NCBI GenBank assembly: GCA_001910725.1
Contig: MJGA01000041.1
Location: forward strand, 62,001 to 126,000
Direction: 5' to 3'
DNA length: 64,000 bases
From: Phanerodontia chrysosporium
Taxonomy: Eukaryota; Basidiomycota; Agaricomycetes; Polyporales; Phanerochaetaceae
Numbering within the stretch: position 1 is the first letter of the stretch; each line of letters starts with the position of its first letter. Position numbers and translations under genes: made by a program. This document shows positions 53,897 through 64,000 of the stretch, piece by piece. A model generated the notes under the pieces. The model worked only from the letters and a program-made list of their open reading frames with translations. It was not told the origin of the DNA and ran no database searches.

Positions 53897-54295
53897 TCAA
53901 GCGCACCCAGTAGACCGCAGCGCGCAGCTTTGCTTCGGTAGGGGGGAGTCGAACTTGAACCGCAATACGTACGCCATGATGTCGGCCCTCATGTTCCGCG
54001 CGACGCAGATGGAGACGTGGTAGCAGCCGTCACCACCTCTCATGGAGGCGAATTTGTACTTGTTAAATGCGTCTCCGAAGCCTGAGGTTCCAGTCCCGTG
54101 AGCCTGCAGCCAGTTACCCGTTTCCCACCGAAAGTTGGAAGTGATATCTGCAAGCTTTCCACGCGGCATGTTCTCAACGCCTTGCCGGACGACAGCAAGG
54201 TCGCTGCGCTGTAGGCGCAGTCAGTCACGATTGTGGGCCAAAACATTGAGACTTACTCGGAAACCCGCGCCGCCTTCGAGAGAGATAAGAGTCAT
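53897..54295 (-). CDS. small protein of unknown function
   Basis: Two exons, 54295-54257 and 54208-53897, with a 48-nt phase-0 intron (perfect GTAAGT donor, CTACAG acceptor), about 116 aa. The protein starts MTLISLEGGAGFR and contains FRWETGNWLQAHGTGTSGFG, CYHVSICVARNM and a YVLRFKFDSPLPK strand. No signal peptide and no domain I recognise; the Gly/Trp-rich middle looks like a small beta-rich fold. It lies inside the kinase-like cluster between K3 and K4. Confidence 0.55.
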
Positions 54296-55119
54296 GGTTT
54301 GTGGTAATGTCTGTAGCAGGTGTAGTGTTTGAGATCGCTGGTATGCTGTGTGTGGGGGTCGTGCTGAGCAGCAGACTCCAGCGCAGCTGCTTTATACGCT
54401 GCAGACCATAGATCATGCAGGCTACCTATTCCAACAAGCACAGTCAAGGTGCTTGATATTGGAAGGCCTGGAAACGATGGGGACACAACACAGATGGTTC
54501 GAGGTCAGGGTGTCATGGAGGAAGCATACCAGTGCGCCGGCAAGTCAACCGCAACGGCTGAATATACCATTTTGGGGCATCTTGAGGCATTATGCTGCTT
54601 GCATGTATGCGTGTTACGGATGAATCAGAAGCCCTTTGTGCTGGGATTGGGCTGCGCCACACTCACGTAGTCATGGCTCGTTCGGCCCTGCAGATAACTA
54701 TAAGAAGCGATACACATACCTGTGCTTCAGTTGCTGGATACATATGTGCTCCGTTGTAACGACGTCAAAACAATATCTCGGATCCATTGTCCAAGCACGC
54801 AGCTTGCGTTTCCAACTAAAGTCACGAACCAAGCGACGTCTCATCTCAGAACTGGCTAGAAGCGTGGATGTCATGCGGGAGCTACCCAACCTGTGTTCCT
54901 AATTGAATTTAAAGACGTACCATGCTGTCCCTCCGAGGTATCTCACGGCTTGCGTAGCATACGCAGAGCGCAAGTGGAGGTGCGATGCACGTTGCGATGA
55001 ACGTAGGCGCCCTAGCCTCTGGGCGCATAAAATCGGCGTCCTCGACTCTTCAGGTCACCGTCACCACACCGTACAGCACATTCAGTCCTTTCTACACTTC
55101 ATTACTCACGCACCACGCC
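54296..55119. other. divergent intergenic, small gene/K4
   Basis: About 820 bp. It contains a TATAAA on the minus strand at about 54391-54396, about 95 nt upstream of the small gene's ATG. No gene recognised. Confidence 0.5.
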
Positions 55120-56001
55120 ATGAGCAACTCACCACGTGTATTCTATCCAAGCTATCTCCAACCTGGCCAAACCATCACCCTGCGGCACTCTGAGCATGGC
55201 GATCTCGACGCCACAATCCATCCGTTCTCCGCCAGCTCCAGGTCAAGCACCCAAGTCGTACTTGTCAAGCTCTCCAAAACGCCACAGAGCTGTTCTCTAC
55301 GTCCAGACATGCCATATATCGTCAAGATCTTCGACCCGCGGTTCATGCGCGGACCCAAATACCCATGGACGCCGGAGATTGAAGCTGCTGCGGCACGCGT
55401 ACACAGGGGACAGATCGACTTCAATCCCCGCGAGATGCCGTCAACATGGGGAGTGGATTGCGCGACGCAGCCGACGGAGTGGGAGCGCGTGTGCTTCGAG
55501 CACACAGCGTGGATGCATCATAACGAATGTCTGGCGTACAAGCATCTCTCACGCCTTCAGGGCACCTCCGTCCCCATATTCTATGGCTCGGGAACGCTCG
55601 ATCTCAGCAAGGTCGATCCCACGCGATCCATATCACCCTTCGTTCTCTTCCTAGAGTACGTCCGCGATGCAGTCCCACTCAACATGCTCGACCCCCACCT
55701 CCTCACCGAGCCCCTCATGCGCACTATCATTCACAACGGCAGCGTTTTGAAGGAGCACGGGGTTGTTCACACAGACCCAAACCCCGCGAACTTTCTACTC
55801 GTGCCCGCGCACGCCCCGACGCGGGTTGTGGTCATTGACTTTGCCGAGTGCTGGACACGTGATGCGGTCAACGAGAACGAGTGGGAGGATGCTGCGAGGG
55901 AGTGGGACGTCGAACACCATCGGAAGGTGATGCTTCGTAGGAGGTTCCTTGACGCTGATCTTCCCGTTCCTGAGCTCGTACAGCTTCCGAGTGTCGAGTA
56001 G
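55120..56001 (+). CDS. K4: kinase-like family protein
   Basis: Single exon, 293 aa; the ATG at 55120 (MSNSPRVFYPSYL) aligns with the starts of the other copies. Motifs: IVKIFDPRFM, HNECLAYKHLSRLQG, FVLFLEYVRDAVPL, HGVVHTDPNPANFLL (Pro replaces Glu found in the others two residues before the Asn) and VIDFAECWTRD. Same orientation as K3 and most similar to it. Confidence 0.82.
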   Translation: MSNSPRVFYPSYLQPGQTITLRHSEHGDLDATIHPFSASSRSSTQVVLVKLSKTPQSCSLRPDMPYIVKIFDPRFMRGPKYPWTPEIEAAAARVHRGQIDFNPREMPSTWGVDCATQPTEWERVCFEHTAWMHHNECLAYKHLSRLQGTSVPIFYGSGTLDLSKVDPTRSISPFVLFLEYVRDAVPLNMLDPHLLTEPLMRTIIHNGSVLKEHGVVHTDPNPANFLLVPAHAPTRVVVIDFAECWTRDAVNENEWEDAAREWDVEHHRKVMLRRRFLDADLPVPELVQLPSVE

Positions 56002-56623
56002 TGTTATCCCATGCCATACTTTTCCTTTCAAGTTATTACGACATGGATAGTAGTGCTGCGTAGTGGTGATAAAGGAATGGTGCTCGAGAGTCTAAACGTT
56101 CAGAGTCCCAGTTACGCTTTCTCCGGGGACCACCGCCCAATACAGGCAAGTCATCGCCAGGTGTACTCCCCCACTTATGCAGGATGTCCGCGCAGTCACC
56201 GGCGATATTCAGCGCCGAGCACATCCATGTCCACGGACAGCTCGCACATTGTATTCAGGTTAGTACCTGAACATAGATATGCGCTACACGCGCCATTTTA
56301 CACGCTCGTAAAGGCCTGCGGCCCATGCAGGGGCGACATCCACCATGCATGACGGCTGGGCTCTAGATACCACATAACGAACATCTCACATATACGTTCC
56401 TCACGCACCTCCGCAACCTACATAGTTGTTCCGACATTCTACAATTTGTGGTACACTCTACCTCAGCAGAATTGATTGTGTGCGCACCAGTCCCTCTTCG
56501 TCCCTCTCTGAGGAATACATTCGTGGAATACTCCTAACCTAAGCTGTCTAGCCCCACAGTCTTGCCGAACTCGTCATGCGCACGGTGATTGGAAGTGATA
56601 GGATCTCCAAGAAAAGTCCGAGT
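56002..56623. other. intergenic, convergent K4/K5
   Basis: 3' flanks of K4 and K5; no gene recognised. Confidence 0.5.
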
Positions 56624-57511
56624 TTAGGCCTGCGGCAACGCGAGAACAGCAGGCACAGGCAGACCCGCTGACTCGAACTTCCTCCTCAAGACAACCTTGC
56701 GGTCGTGCACCGGGTTCCACTCCTTCAGAGCCCCCTGCCAGTCCTCCTCGTCCTTGGCCGCGTCCCGCGTCCACCCCTCCGCAAAATCGAGCGTCACGAC
56801 GCGCTTCGGGTCGTGCGCGGGGACGAGCAGGAAGTTCGCCTCGTTCGGATCGGTGTGGATGACGCCGTGGCGCTTCAGGAAATTCCCGCCCTCCATGATT
56901 TCACGGAGGAGCGGCTCCGTGAGGCGACGCGGGTCGATCGCCTCGAGCGAGACCGCGTCCTCGATGTACTCGAGGAAGAGCACGAACGGCTGGATCGCGC
57001 GTTCGGGCGTCGTGCCGGTGAGGTCGAGCTGGCCCGCGCCGTAGAACCTGGGGACCGCGGTGCCCTGCAGGCCCGCGATCCCGAGGTGGTGGTACGCGAG
57101 GCACTCGCTGTGGTGCAGCCACGCGGTCTGCAAGAAGAGCAGGCGCTCCCACTCGACTGGGTCCTCGTCGTAGTCGGCGTCGAGCGTGTCCGGGCCGCGC
57201 TTCGGGTCGAACGCGAGCTGCCCGCGGTGCAGGCGCGCGGCGGCGGCTTCGAGCTCGGGAGACCACGGCCTGCGCTTGCTGCGCGTGAACCGCGCGTCGA
57301 AGATCTTGGCGATGTATGGGGTTCCCTGCTGCATTGGACAGTTCTGCGGCGCGTCGTCGACCGTGACGAGGACGACGTGCGCGGTAGAGTGCGCACTGGA
57401 AGAGAACGGCAGGATTGTGGCGCAGAGCTGGCCGGAGTCGTGGTGGACACGGATCTGCGAGCCAGGGGAGAGATAGTACGGAAGTGACTTTTGTGGGTTG
57501 GGCGTTGTCAT
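56624..57511 (-). CDS. K5: kinase-like family protein
   Basis: Single exon, 295 aa. Closer to K1 and K6 than to K2-K4: it has HLGIAGLQGTAV with the extra residues, QLDLTGTTPERAIQPFVLFLEYI, HGVIHTDPNEANFLL and TLDFAEGWTRDAAKDEEDWQG. Candidate Lys is in AKIFDARFTR, where VVK is replaced by IAK. Ends VPAVLALPQA. Confidence 0.82.
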   Translation of the reverse strand: MTTPNPQKSLPYYLSPGSQIRVHHDSGQLCATILPFSSSAHSTAHVVLVTVDDAPQNCPMQQGTPYIAKIFDARFTRSKRRPWSPELEAAAARLHRGQLAFDPKRGPDTLDADYDEDPVEWERLLFLQTAWLHHSECLAYHHLGIAGLQGTAVPRFYGAGQLDLTGTTPERAIQPFVLFLEYIEDAVSLEAIDPRRLTEPLLREIMEGGNFLKRHGVIHTDPNEANFLLVPAHDPKRVVTLDFAEGWTRDAAKDEEDWQGALKEWNPVHDRKVVLRRKFESAGLPVPAVLALPQA

Positions 57512-58403
57512 CTCGTGCAGAGGAGACTGGACGGGGTCGGAAGTCTAGGTATCGTCTGCGGCGGAAAGAAAGAACAGACAAGCATCCTGAACAGTACGCG
57601 CGGGCGCTGTACACCTGTGAAAACACGTGATCCGGGTGTGCAAGCTAGAAGTAAACGCCTTCCAGCCTGACGAGTGCACTGAGCGCGAGAGCTCATGTCC
57701 TTCTTCTATGCTGTCGTGCTGGTTTAGCTTGACCCGAGCCGGGGATGGGGCAACTCAGAACTGACGTGATGATGAGGTGGGACGAGATGATGAAAGGCTC
57801 ACCGGTTGCATCGCAAATCCATCTCCCGCCATCTCGCTAGATGTGTAACAACTTCCTACTTCCGAGGTTGCCAGAGCACTGGCACTTGGGTCGTGGGTAG
57901 GCCGTGGCGGAAGAATGTGCTTGAAGCGAGGCGACTGGGCCCTAGCATCACCCATCGTCGTGCGCAAAGGTCAGCGGTTTCTCAAAAAGAGATGAGAATT
58001 CTTGTGCCTCGCAAAAGTCTCGCTATGCGCACGAGGTGGGCGAAGGATGGGTGGGCGAAGCGTTGGGCGCTAGCCTCGGAAGCCAGCCGACCGAGTAATC
58101 TAGGGTTAGGGTTTCGCAGCGGAAGCACGGCGTGAATCGTGCCAGCTCTGGTTTGTAGAGCCCCCCCTTCATGGTCTGCAATGCGGAACAGACGCATAGA
58201 AACTGAAGCCATAGTAATAAGCAACGCAACGGAAGGATCCAGGGAAACCCCGTGAGGCACGCTACAGCCGGAAAGGCTGGAGTGAAAGCCGCGATCCTGC
58301 AGATTTCGTTCATAGCACGTCGACATGAAGAGTGTGTGTACGGATAGAGACATCCAAGGCATAGAGTGTAATTTCTTGAACCAGAACTAGCCTACAACAC
58401 CAA
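57512..58403. other. intergenic K5/K6
   Basis: About 890 bp with no supportable gene; carries the telomere-like box at 58101-58114. Confidence 0.5.
58101..58114 (+). repeat. telomere-like box
   Basis: TAGGGTTAGGGTTT, two telomere-type units in the K5/K6 intergenic region, about 300 nt past the K6 stop codon. Confidence 0.6.
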
Positions 58404-59303
58404 CTACACAGCCTGTGGGGGCTCGAACCGGGGCAAGGCGATGACATCGGGGATGGGCAACCCAGCGTCCTCGAGCTTCCAATTCAGCGCCGCCTTGCGG
58501 TCGTGCGCCGGGTTCCACTCCTGCAGCGCTCCTATCCAGTCGTCCTCGTCCTTCGCAGCGTCCCGCGTCCAACATTCTGCGAAGTCGATGACCACGACGC
58601 GCGTCGGGCTGTGCGCGGGGACAGGCAGGAAGTTCGCCTCGTTGGCGTCCGTGTGGATGACGCCGTGCTGCTTCAGGAGCTCGGCGTTGTCGACGAGGGC
58701 GCGCATCAGCTGCTCGGTGAGGCGCCGCGCGTCGATGGCCTCGAGCGAGACCGCGTCCTGGATGTACTCGGTGATGAGCACGAACGGCTGGATTGCGCGG
58801 GGCGGCGCCGTGCCCGACAGGTCCAGCTGGCCCGCACCGTGGAAGACGGGGACGCAGGAGCCCTGCAACGGCGAGAGGAAGCGGTACGCGAGGCACTCGT
58901 TGTGGTGTTTCCACGTGACGCTCTGGAACTTGGTGAGTTCCCACTGGACGACGTCCTCGTCGTAGTCGGCCTCACCCATGTCTGGGCGCTCCTTCGGGTT
59001 GAACTGGATATCTCCATTGTGCAAGCGTGCTGCGGCAGCTTCGTTCTCGGGGGCCCATGGCGTCTCCTCACCGCGCATGAACCGCGGATCGAAGATCTTG
59101 ACAATGTAGGGCGTATTTGACTGCAGTGAGCAGTCATACGGCACGCTCTGGAGCTCGACCAAGATGACCTGTGCGGTGGAATCTATGCTGGCGGAGAATG
59201 GGAGGATGGTGGCGCAGAGGTCGCCGAACTGGACATGGTGAATGGTGATCTTTGAGCCAGGGGTTAGATAGTACGGTAATATCTTGCGAGGAGGAGTATC
59301 CAT
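58404..59303 (-). CDS. K6: kinase-like family protein
   Basis: Single exon, 299 aa; the start MDTPPRKILPYYLTP aligns with the paralogues. Motifs: IVKIFDPRFMRGEE, HNECLAYRFLSPLQG, FVLITEYIQDAVSL, HGVIHTDANEANFLP and VIDFAECWTRDAAKDEDDW. It is the last kinase-like copy, with its 5' end facing the NACHT genes. Confidence 0.82.
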   Translation of the reverse strand: MDTPPRKILPYYLTPGSKITIHHVQFGDLCATILPFSASIDSTAQVILVELQSVPYDCSLQSNTPYIVKIFDPRFMRGEETPWAPENEAAAARLHNGDIQFNPKERPDMGEADYDEDVVQWELTKFQSVTWKHHNECLAYRFLSPLQGSCVPVFHGAGQLDLSGTAPPRAIQPFVLITEYIQDAVSLEAIDARRLTEQLMRALVDNAELLKQHGVIHTDANEANFLPVPAHSPTRVVVIDFAECWTRDAAKDEDDWIGALQEWNPAHDRKAALNWKLEDAGLPIPDVIALPRFEPPQAV

Positions 59304-59658
59304 GATGTATATGGCGCAAATAGTTGAGTTATCGTTGCTCTTTGGTAGTATTGGGTAATGGAGGAGCGAAAGGACCTGTTGCGTCCTGTGAGCGCTATAG
59401 CGCACGCGGGCCACGGCAGTCACTACACAGGGCAGCCACGCAATATAGACCATACATAGCTGGGCGGGCCTTACAGAGAGAAATCGCACTTTCAGACGGA
59501 AGACTATGGCCACGGGGCGTTCCTGCCGCTCACCGCCGACTCTGCACGTCCTGCGCAAACGATGCGCAAGTCACCGATGATTTCTGCAGTCCCACTCAAC
59601 ATGATCAGCGGAATATTCCAAGGATTAGTGCGCATTGCCAGAGCATCAAGTAGACGAG
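59304..59658. other. intergenic K6/NACHT gene 1
   Basis: Upstream of K6 and downstream of the NACHT gene; nothing else recognised. Confidence 0.5.
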
Positions 59659-62464
59659 CTACGCCGAAGCATCTAGCAGGCGAAGCGAGACTTTATGCCA
59701 GAGTTCCTTTGCTCGTGCGTCTCCGTCAATCTCACTGGTCAAGCCCTCGCACAGCAATCTATATCGATCCACGGCAATTTTGGACGAGTCGTACGGCCCA
59801 GTCCGCCCCGTGTGCTTGAGGATCTGCCTGCTGATGATATCCGCGGTAATTCCCTGTCGTCCGGCTTCATCTGGGTACTTGAGACGCTGTTCGACAAAGA
59901 TGTCGCTGTAGCACGCGAGTCTCACGTACTCGTCCGCAAACGAGAACGCATCGGTATCTAGGTCATCCGGGTGATTCTGTGGTAGCAAGAGTAACGAGAT
60001 AAGCAAAGAATCCCCGGTTGGAAGAAGACCAGATGCTACCTTGCAGAACTGGGCTATCGCATCGCCAAACCCAAACGCATCCCCACAATACGCCTTCTCC
60101 CAGTCGTACTGTCTCCGCACCGACGGGTCGTGTTTGAGCGTGAGCCTAGAGAGCAACGGGACCCGGTCGCCTTCCAGCAGCGCCAAAAGATCCGCGCGCA
60201 GCCCGGCCGTCAGTGCGGCGTGGGGGAGATGGTGGGCGGCCCAGGCAGCGACGGCATAGCGCGCATGCGCAACGAGCACCGTGTCGCGGCTGCGCACGCC
60301 CGCGAGGATGTCGAGCGTCTGCGCGAGCGTGCTGGCCGCAGCGAGACACACGGACGCGAGCGCCGCGTGCCCGACGCCTGCGTCGACGCGGTAGAGGCCG
60401 TCCGTGCAGCGCGCAGGGTCGCAGAGGAACTCGACGAAGCTCGGCTGCTCGGGGCGGACGCGCCCCTTCTCGTCGACACCCAGCACGCCAGACGAGCGCG
60501 CGACGATGCCGGCGATGTCGCCCTCGGAGAGCGCGAGGCTCTCGGCGGGCTCCGCGAGTCTGCCCTGGATGACAGTGTGCCTGCACAGCGCGGTGCCGAG
60601 CAGTGCGAGGACACCGTGTGGTAGCGGCTCGGCGAGGAGTGCGATGAGGTGGAGTAGAGCGAGCAGCTTGCCGTGTGTCTCGGGCGAGGTGAGCATGCTA
60701 GACGCTGGGAATGCGGAGCGGAGGTAGTGGAGGTGTAAGCTGTCCTCGGGTGACGCTCCTGCCGGAGGGATGAGCAGTTTGAATGCCTGCTGGGGATTGT
60801 ATGCATTCTGCTTCATGAGCCCCAGAGCGATGCGAGCATATGCTCCGGTCACGGTCGCGGTGTCGATGAGGGGCTCAAGCGCGTCAGGGTGCTCTTGCAG
60901 GTATTGTGCATAAGGGAGAGATATCCGTGGAACCTCATCAGTGAGATATCTCCTGATTTCGTCGCGTATTTGGGACGAGTTGTCCAGGCTGTAGTGGTGC
61001 ACAAAGCGCTCCGCGACTGGAGAATGGAGCTGCGCCATGAGATGCTGCACCGGCCGAGCGGAAATGAAGACATATAGCCAAGGCAGCGAGTCGACCAAAC
61101 GGACGAGTTCCTCCAGCAGCTCTATGGCCTGGTGCTGCTCTCTGACTTCATCAAGTGCATCAAACACGAGAACAATCGGAGGCTCCGGCGACACATGAGC
61201 CAGTGGGCGGAGGAGAAGGGTCACGAAGGCGAATCTTGTATCACGTCGCCCAGGTTGGTTGAGGTAGGCTCTTGCACCCTCCACGAGAGCTGGCCTGAGT
61301 GCAGGCTGAAGAGATGCGAGCTGAGCAGCAATCACGGGAGCGATTTGCCCCGCAGATCCCAGAGGCCGGTCTATACGAAAGAAGAATGACGCGCCCAATC
61401 GACGAGCGGTGTTCAGACGCTTGCATAGCCGAAAGGCTGCCACAGACTTGCCCACGCCAGGAGGTCCTGTAAGGAAGTAGATTCGTGTATTGTTCTGTTC
61501 GTTCTGCTGCGCTTCTGGTGTGGGAGTGAGCCAATTCTCAAGGTCGGCGGTGAGATTATCAACACCATCTTCGGAGACTTCAATTTCGAGGCCTTGGTTC
61601 TCCATGTAGGACGCGTCAGGGATCTCTACTAATGATCTGATGATCGACATCCCCTCTGGCGTGACATAGACTGGTCAGCCCCACATTAACCGTCACTTGT
61701 ATAGACTGCAGGCTTACCTAGTTCCGCTGAATTTGTCTGTATGCTTGCAATGCTTTTCATCACTGAGACTTGAATTTGAACCTGTACCATCAACCGTATG
61801 GTCAGATACCGTCTGCATCGAGAGACGTGGACACGTGCTTGGAAGCTGTTGATAGCATGGTGCAATTCGACATTCATTTCTTTCAGAATTCTATCGTTGC
61901 GTGACGCATAAATGATGCTAGAGAAGCCGCGTCCGCCTTTGAGCATCTTGGTGCGCTGTCCCACGTTTAAGATGGTTCTATGGTCGCGTCAGTGAACACG
62001 CCTGTGAGCAAAGGAGCGATGCATTCGTACAATAGCAGGGCGCGTAGTCCGTTCATGAACTCCTCCGAGCGTGCCACGCCGCCAACGGCGAATCTCGCGC
62101 CGTCGCGGTCGGAGCCATACCGCGTGGCCGAGGTATTAATAATCCTTACCGTCTCCCTGATGACAGTGCCCAGCTGTGCTATCGTACGGAGGAGTGCTTC
62201 GCGCGACTCGGGCCGCACTCTAGCTTTCTGCGTGGCCGGGACAGTAAGCCAAAGGAGGGTCAGGTGAAGTCGAGAGGAGACGACACACACCTGAACGCGC
62301 TCTACGAGCTCGAACAGCACTGTGGGCACGAGGCCCAGCTTGGGCACAGGGGTGAGATCCAGAGCCTGCTGGAGAGCGTTGAAGATGGGCGCTGCGGCGC
62401 CCACTGTGATCTCACCAAAGTCGTTGGGTCGGCGGGGCTGCACGACAGCAACGTCCTTGCCCAT
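59659..62464 (-). CDS. NACHT-domain STAND protein (NLR-like), gene 1
   Basis: Four exons (62464-62291, 62227-62031, 61977-61718, 61655-59659), 875 aa. The first 200 residues are a helical N-terminal domain (PIFNALQQALDLTPVPKLG, NVELHHAINSFQARVHV). A NACHT NTPase follows: P-loop GPPGVGKS at about residues 274-281, Walker B VLVFDALDEV at about 372-381, and a VFISARPVQHL sensor. A winged-helix and helical region then has PEQPSFVEFLCDPARC and HARYAVAAWAAHHLP. No ankyrin, WD or TPR repeats follow; the C-terminus is a short helical module (FADEYVRLACYSDIF, VDRYRLLCEGL). Fungal NACHT proteins act in self/non-self and immune-like signalling by analogy with HET-E; this role is inferred. The start ATG at 62464 (MGKDVAVVQPRRPND) is the first in the helical exon. 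Confidence 0.87.
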
Positions 62465-62596
62465 CTGTGCAAAGAACGTAGTGTCGCACGTACGAGACAC
62501 GGATGTTGTTCACCAACCCGAATCCACGCGCCTCAGACCTCCGCATAGCCACATTCTCACGCCTGCCACTGACTGCCGCTTCACGAGGCCATCATG

Positions 62597-64000
62597 CTAG
62601 TACTCTATTTTTACAATGAATGTATCGAGAGGGCGTAGGGACAGGTCGTACCAGAGGCCCTTTCCCTCGGCATCCCTGTTGATGTCATCGTAAAGACTCG
62701 AGCACAGCCGGTCATATTTTTGCATGTCAAACAGACCAGATTCGCAGGGCCCAAACCCGTCTGTGCCTCTGTAGATCTCGCTCCGCAGGTCGCCCTGGTC
62801 GATGGCCAGCCCTGGGACTGCATGCGTGAGCTGCCGCTCGAGATAGATGTCACAGTAGCACGCGAGCCGTGCATATTCGTCCGAGACAGGGTGTCGAGTA
62901 CGCCACGGAGGGCTCTCGAGGGTTATTTGTTCGTCTGTGGGTTGGTCATGCCCTGCGTCCTGCACGGCGAGTAACAATTAGCGCCTGAACATCCGAAGCA
63001 GCCAGCGTACGAAATAAAGACATACCCTGAAGAACCGTGATATGTCGGCCGATGCAGAAGACGCGTTCCCATTGTACTGCTCCCGCTCGACGAGCCGGCG
63101 TATCGTTAACCGCGATATCAGCGGAATCTGCGTACTGCTGACGAGCGACTCCAAGGCTGCGACGAGCTGCGTCGTGTGCGCTGCATGTCGGAGATGTTGC
63201 CGCGACCAGTAGCGCGCCGCGTAGCGCGCGTACGACACCAACACGCGTTCGTGCCGACGCTGCGCACGGAGAACGTCTTTGATTGTCTGGAGCGAGAACG
63301 CGCTGAGGCACACGGCCGCGAGCGCCGCGTGCCCCTCGCCGGCGCCGACTTGGTAGAGCGGATCGGTGCACCGCAGGGGGGCGCAGAGGAACTCGCGGAA
63401 CGTCGCGTGCAGGAGGACGACGCAACCGTTGGAGTTGATCGACAGCACAGAGCGCAGGTGCGAGACGAGGATGACGACGCTCTCGTCCGACAGGTGACCC
63501 CGCGCCGGGCGGGTGCCCTGTATCCTAGACTTGATGACGTCGTGTTCCCAAAGCCCATTGCCGAGCAAGGCAATGACCCCAGGCAGCAACGGCTCCGCCT
63601 GTAGTGCGATAATGTGCAAGAAGATAAGCAGCGAGCTATACTCGTCCGCGGAGTCTGTGAGGTACTGTTCGGAGTACGAGATCTGAAGAATCTTGAGGTA
63701 CAGATCGTCTAACGGCGATAGTGATGACGCCCTTTCGGACGAGAGCACGATCCGGAAGCCCTCGGAAGGGTTGCTCTTGTATTTGTCCAAGACGTTCACT
63801 GCGGTACGCGCGAAGATAAAGAGCCCGCCAGCGCGCTCCACAAGACGGGCCAGGTACTCAGGATGATTCTCCAGAAACTTCTTGTATCCAGGGATCTTTG
63901 GCACGGTCTGTTCAAGATAAAACGCTACGTCGTGCTCCCATTCCTCCAGTGTCTCGCTAAGGTCGCGCTGGTGGACAAGGTCCGCGGCCGTCGTAAGTGC
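62597..64000 (-). CDS. NACHT-type STAND protein, gene 2, C-terminal part
   Basis: The last two exons seen are 64000-63026 (open to the window edge) and 62959-62597, joined over a 66-nt intron. Clear paralogue of gene 1 over the region after the NTPase: LARLVERAGGLFIFARTAVN, LLIFLHIIALQAEPLLPGV, HATFREFLCAPLRCTDPLY, HERVLVSYARYAARYW, and the C-terminal module DEYARLACYCDIYLERQL ending in YDRLCSSLYDDIN. The P-loop and N-terminal domain must lie beyond the window. Same orientation as gene 1, with about 130 bp from its stop to the gene 1 start, i.e. a tandem pair. No terminal repeats visible here either. Confidence 0.85.

Noticed and set aside
1..64000. CRISPR arrays, operons, Shine-Dalgarno sites, tRNA or rRNA genes
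   Set aside because: No regularly spaced repeats and no tRNA or rRNA signatures were found by eye; the sequence is clearly eukaryotic.

Overview
This window is nuclear DNA of a filamentous basidiomycete, most likely a wood-inhabiting member of the Agaricomycetes. The evidence is GC-rich genes split by short introns (about 40-65 nt, GTRNGY donors, YAG acceptors), TATA boxes 60-100 nt upstream of start codons, an AA9 lytic polysaccharide monooxygenase, remnants of a class II (lignin-type) peroxidase and of an aryl-alcohol-oxidase-like GMC enzyme, a chromodomain Ty3/Gypsy element and NACHT-type receptor genes. No prokaryotic features were seen. All exon boundaries were worked out by hand from reading frame, splice consensus and comparison of paralogues inside the window.

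Layout. 1-5.0 kb: conserved housekeeping genes (TBC-domain protein cut by the window edge, F-box protein, M17 leucine aminopeptidase). 5.3-15.4 kb: lineage-specific genes. These are two copies of an unrecognised family called X here, one HNH-domain gene, a small secreted protein, a nucleosome assembly protein (NAP1), and truncated copies of a kinase-like gene, a ubiquitin protease and an HNH gene. 16.4-24.2 kb: a cysteine-rich secreted peptide, the AA9 enzyme and a Zn2Cys6 transcription factor, separated by long gene-poor stretches. 24.3-33.1 kb: a complete Ty3/Gypsy element with near-identical LTRs and a CGAAG target-site duplication, inserted about 125 bp upstream of a class II peroxidase pseudogene (33.3-34.9 kb). 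35.5-42.5 kb: an ECP2/Hce2-like secreted protein, X4, a second cysteine-rich secreted peptide, a decayed X3 and a second HNH gene. 43.0-49.7 kb: a GMC oxidoreductase pseudogene, then SSZ1-type Hsp70 and USP5/Ubp14-type deubiquitinase transcribed divergently from a promoter carrying a telomere-like box. 49.9-59.3 kb: six divergent kinase-like paralogues. 59.7-64 kb: two NACHT (NLR-like) genes, the second running off the window.

The most striking structure is an old inverted segmental duplication. Pieces of 39.5-50.5 kb recur in reverse order and orientation at 9.8-15.4 kb. The middle is missing, and NAP1 sits in the copy exactly where the source has a continuous sequence. The intact genes are split between the two loci, which suggests reciprocal gene loss after duplication. 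Other points of interest: three small secreted-protein genes that share a promoter and spliced 5' leader although one has an unrelated coding sequence; repeated linkage of X and HNH genes; the kinase-like cluster next to NACHT genes; and decay of lignin-oxidation genes beside an apparently intact AA9 gene.
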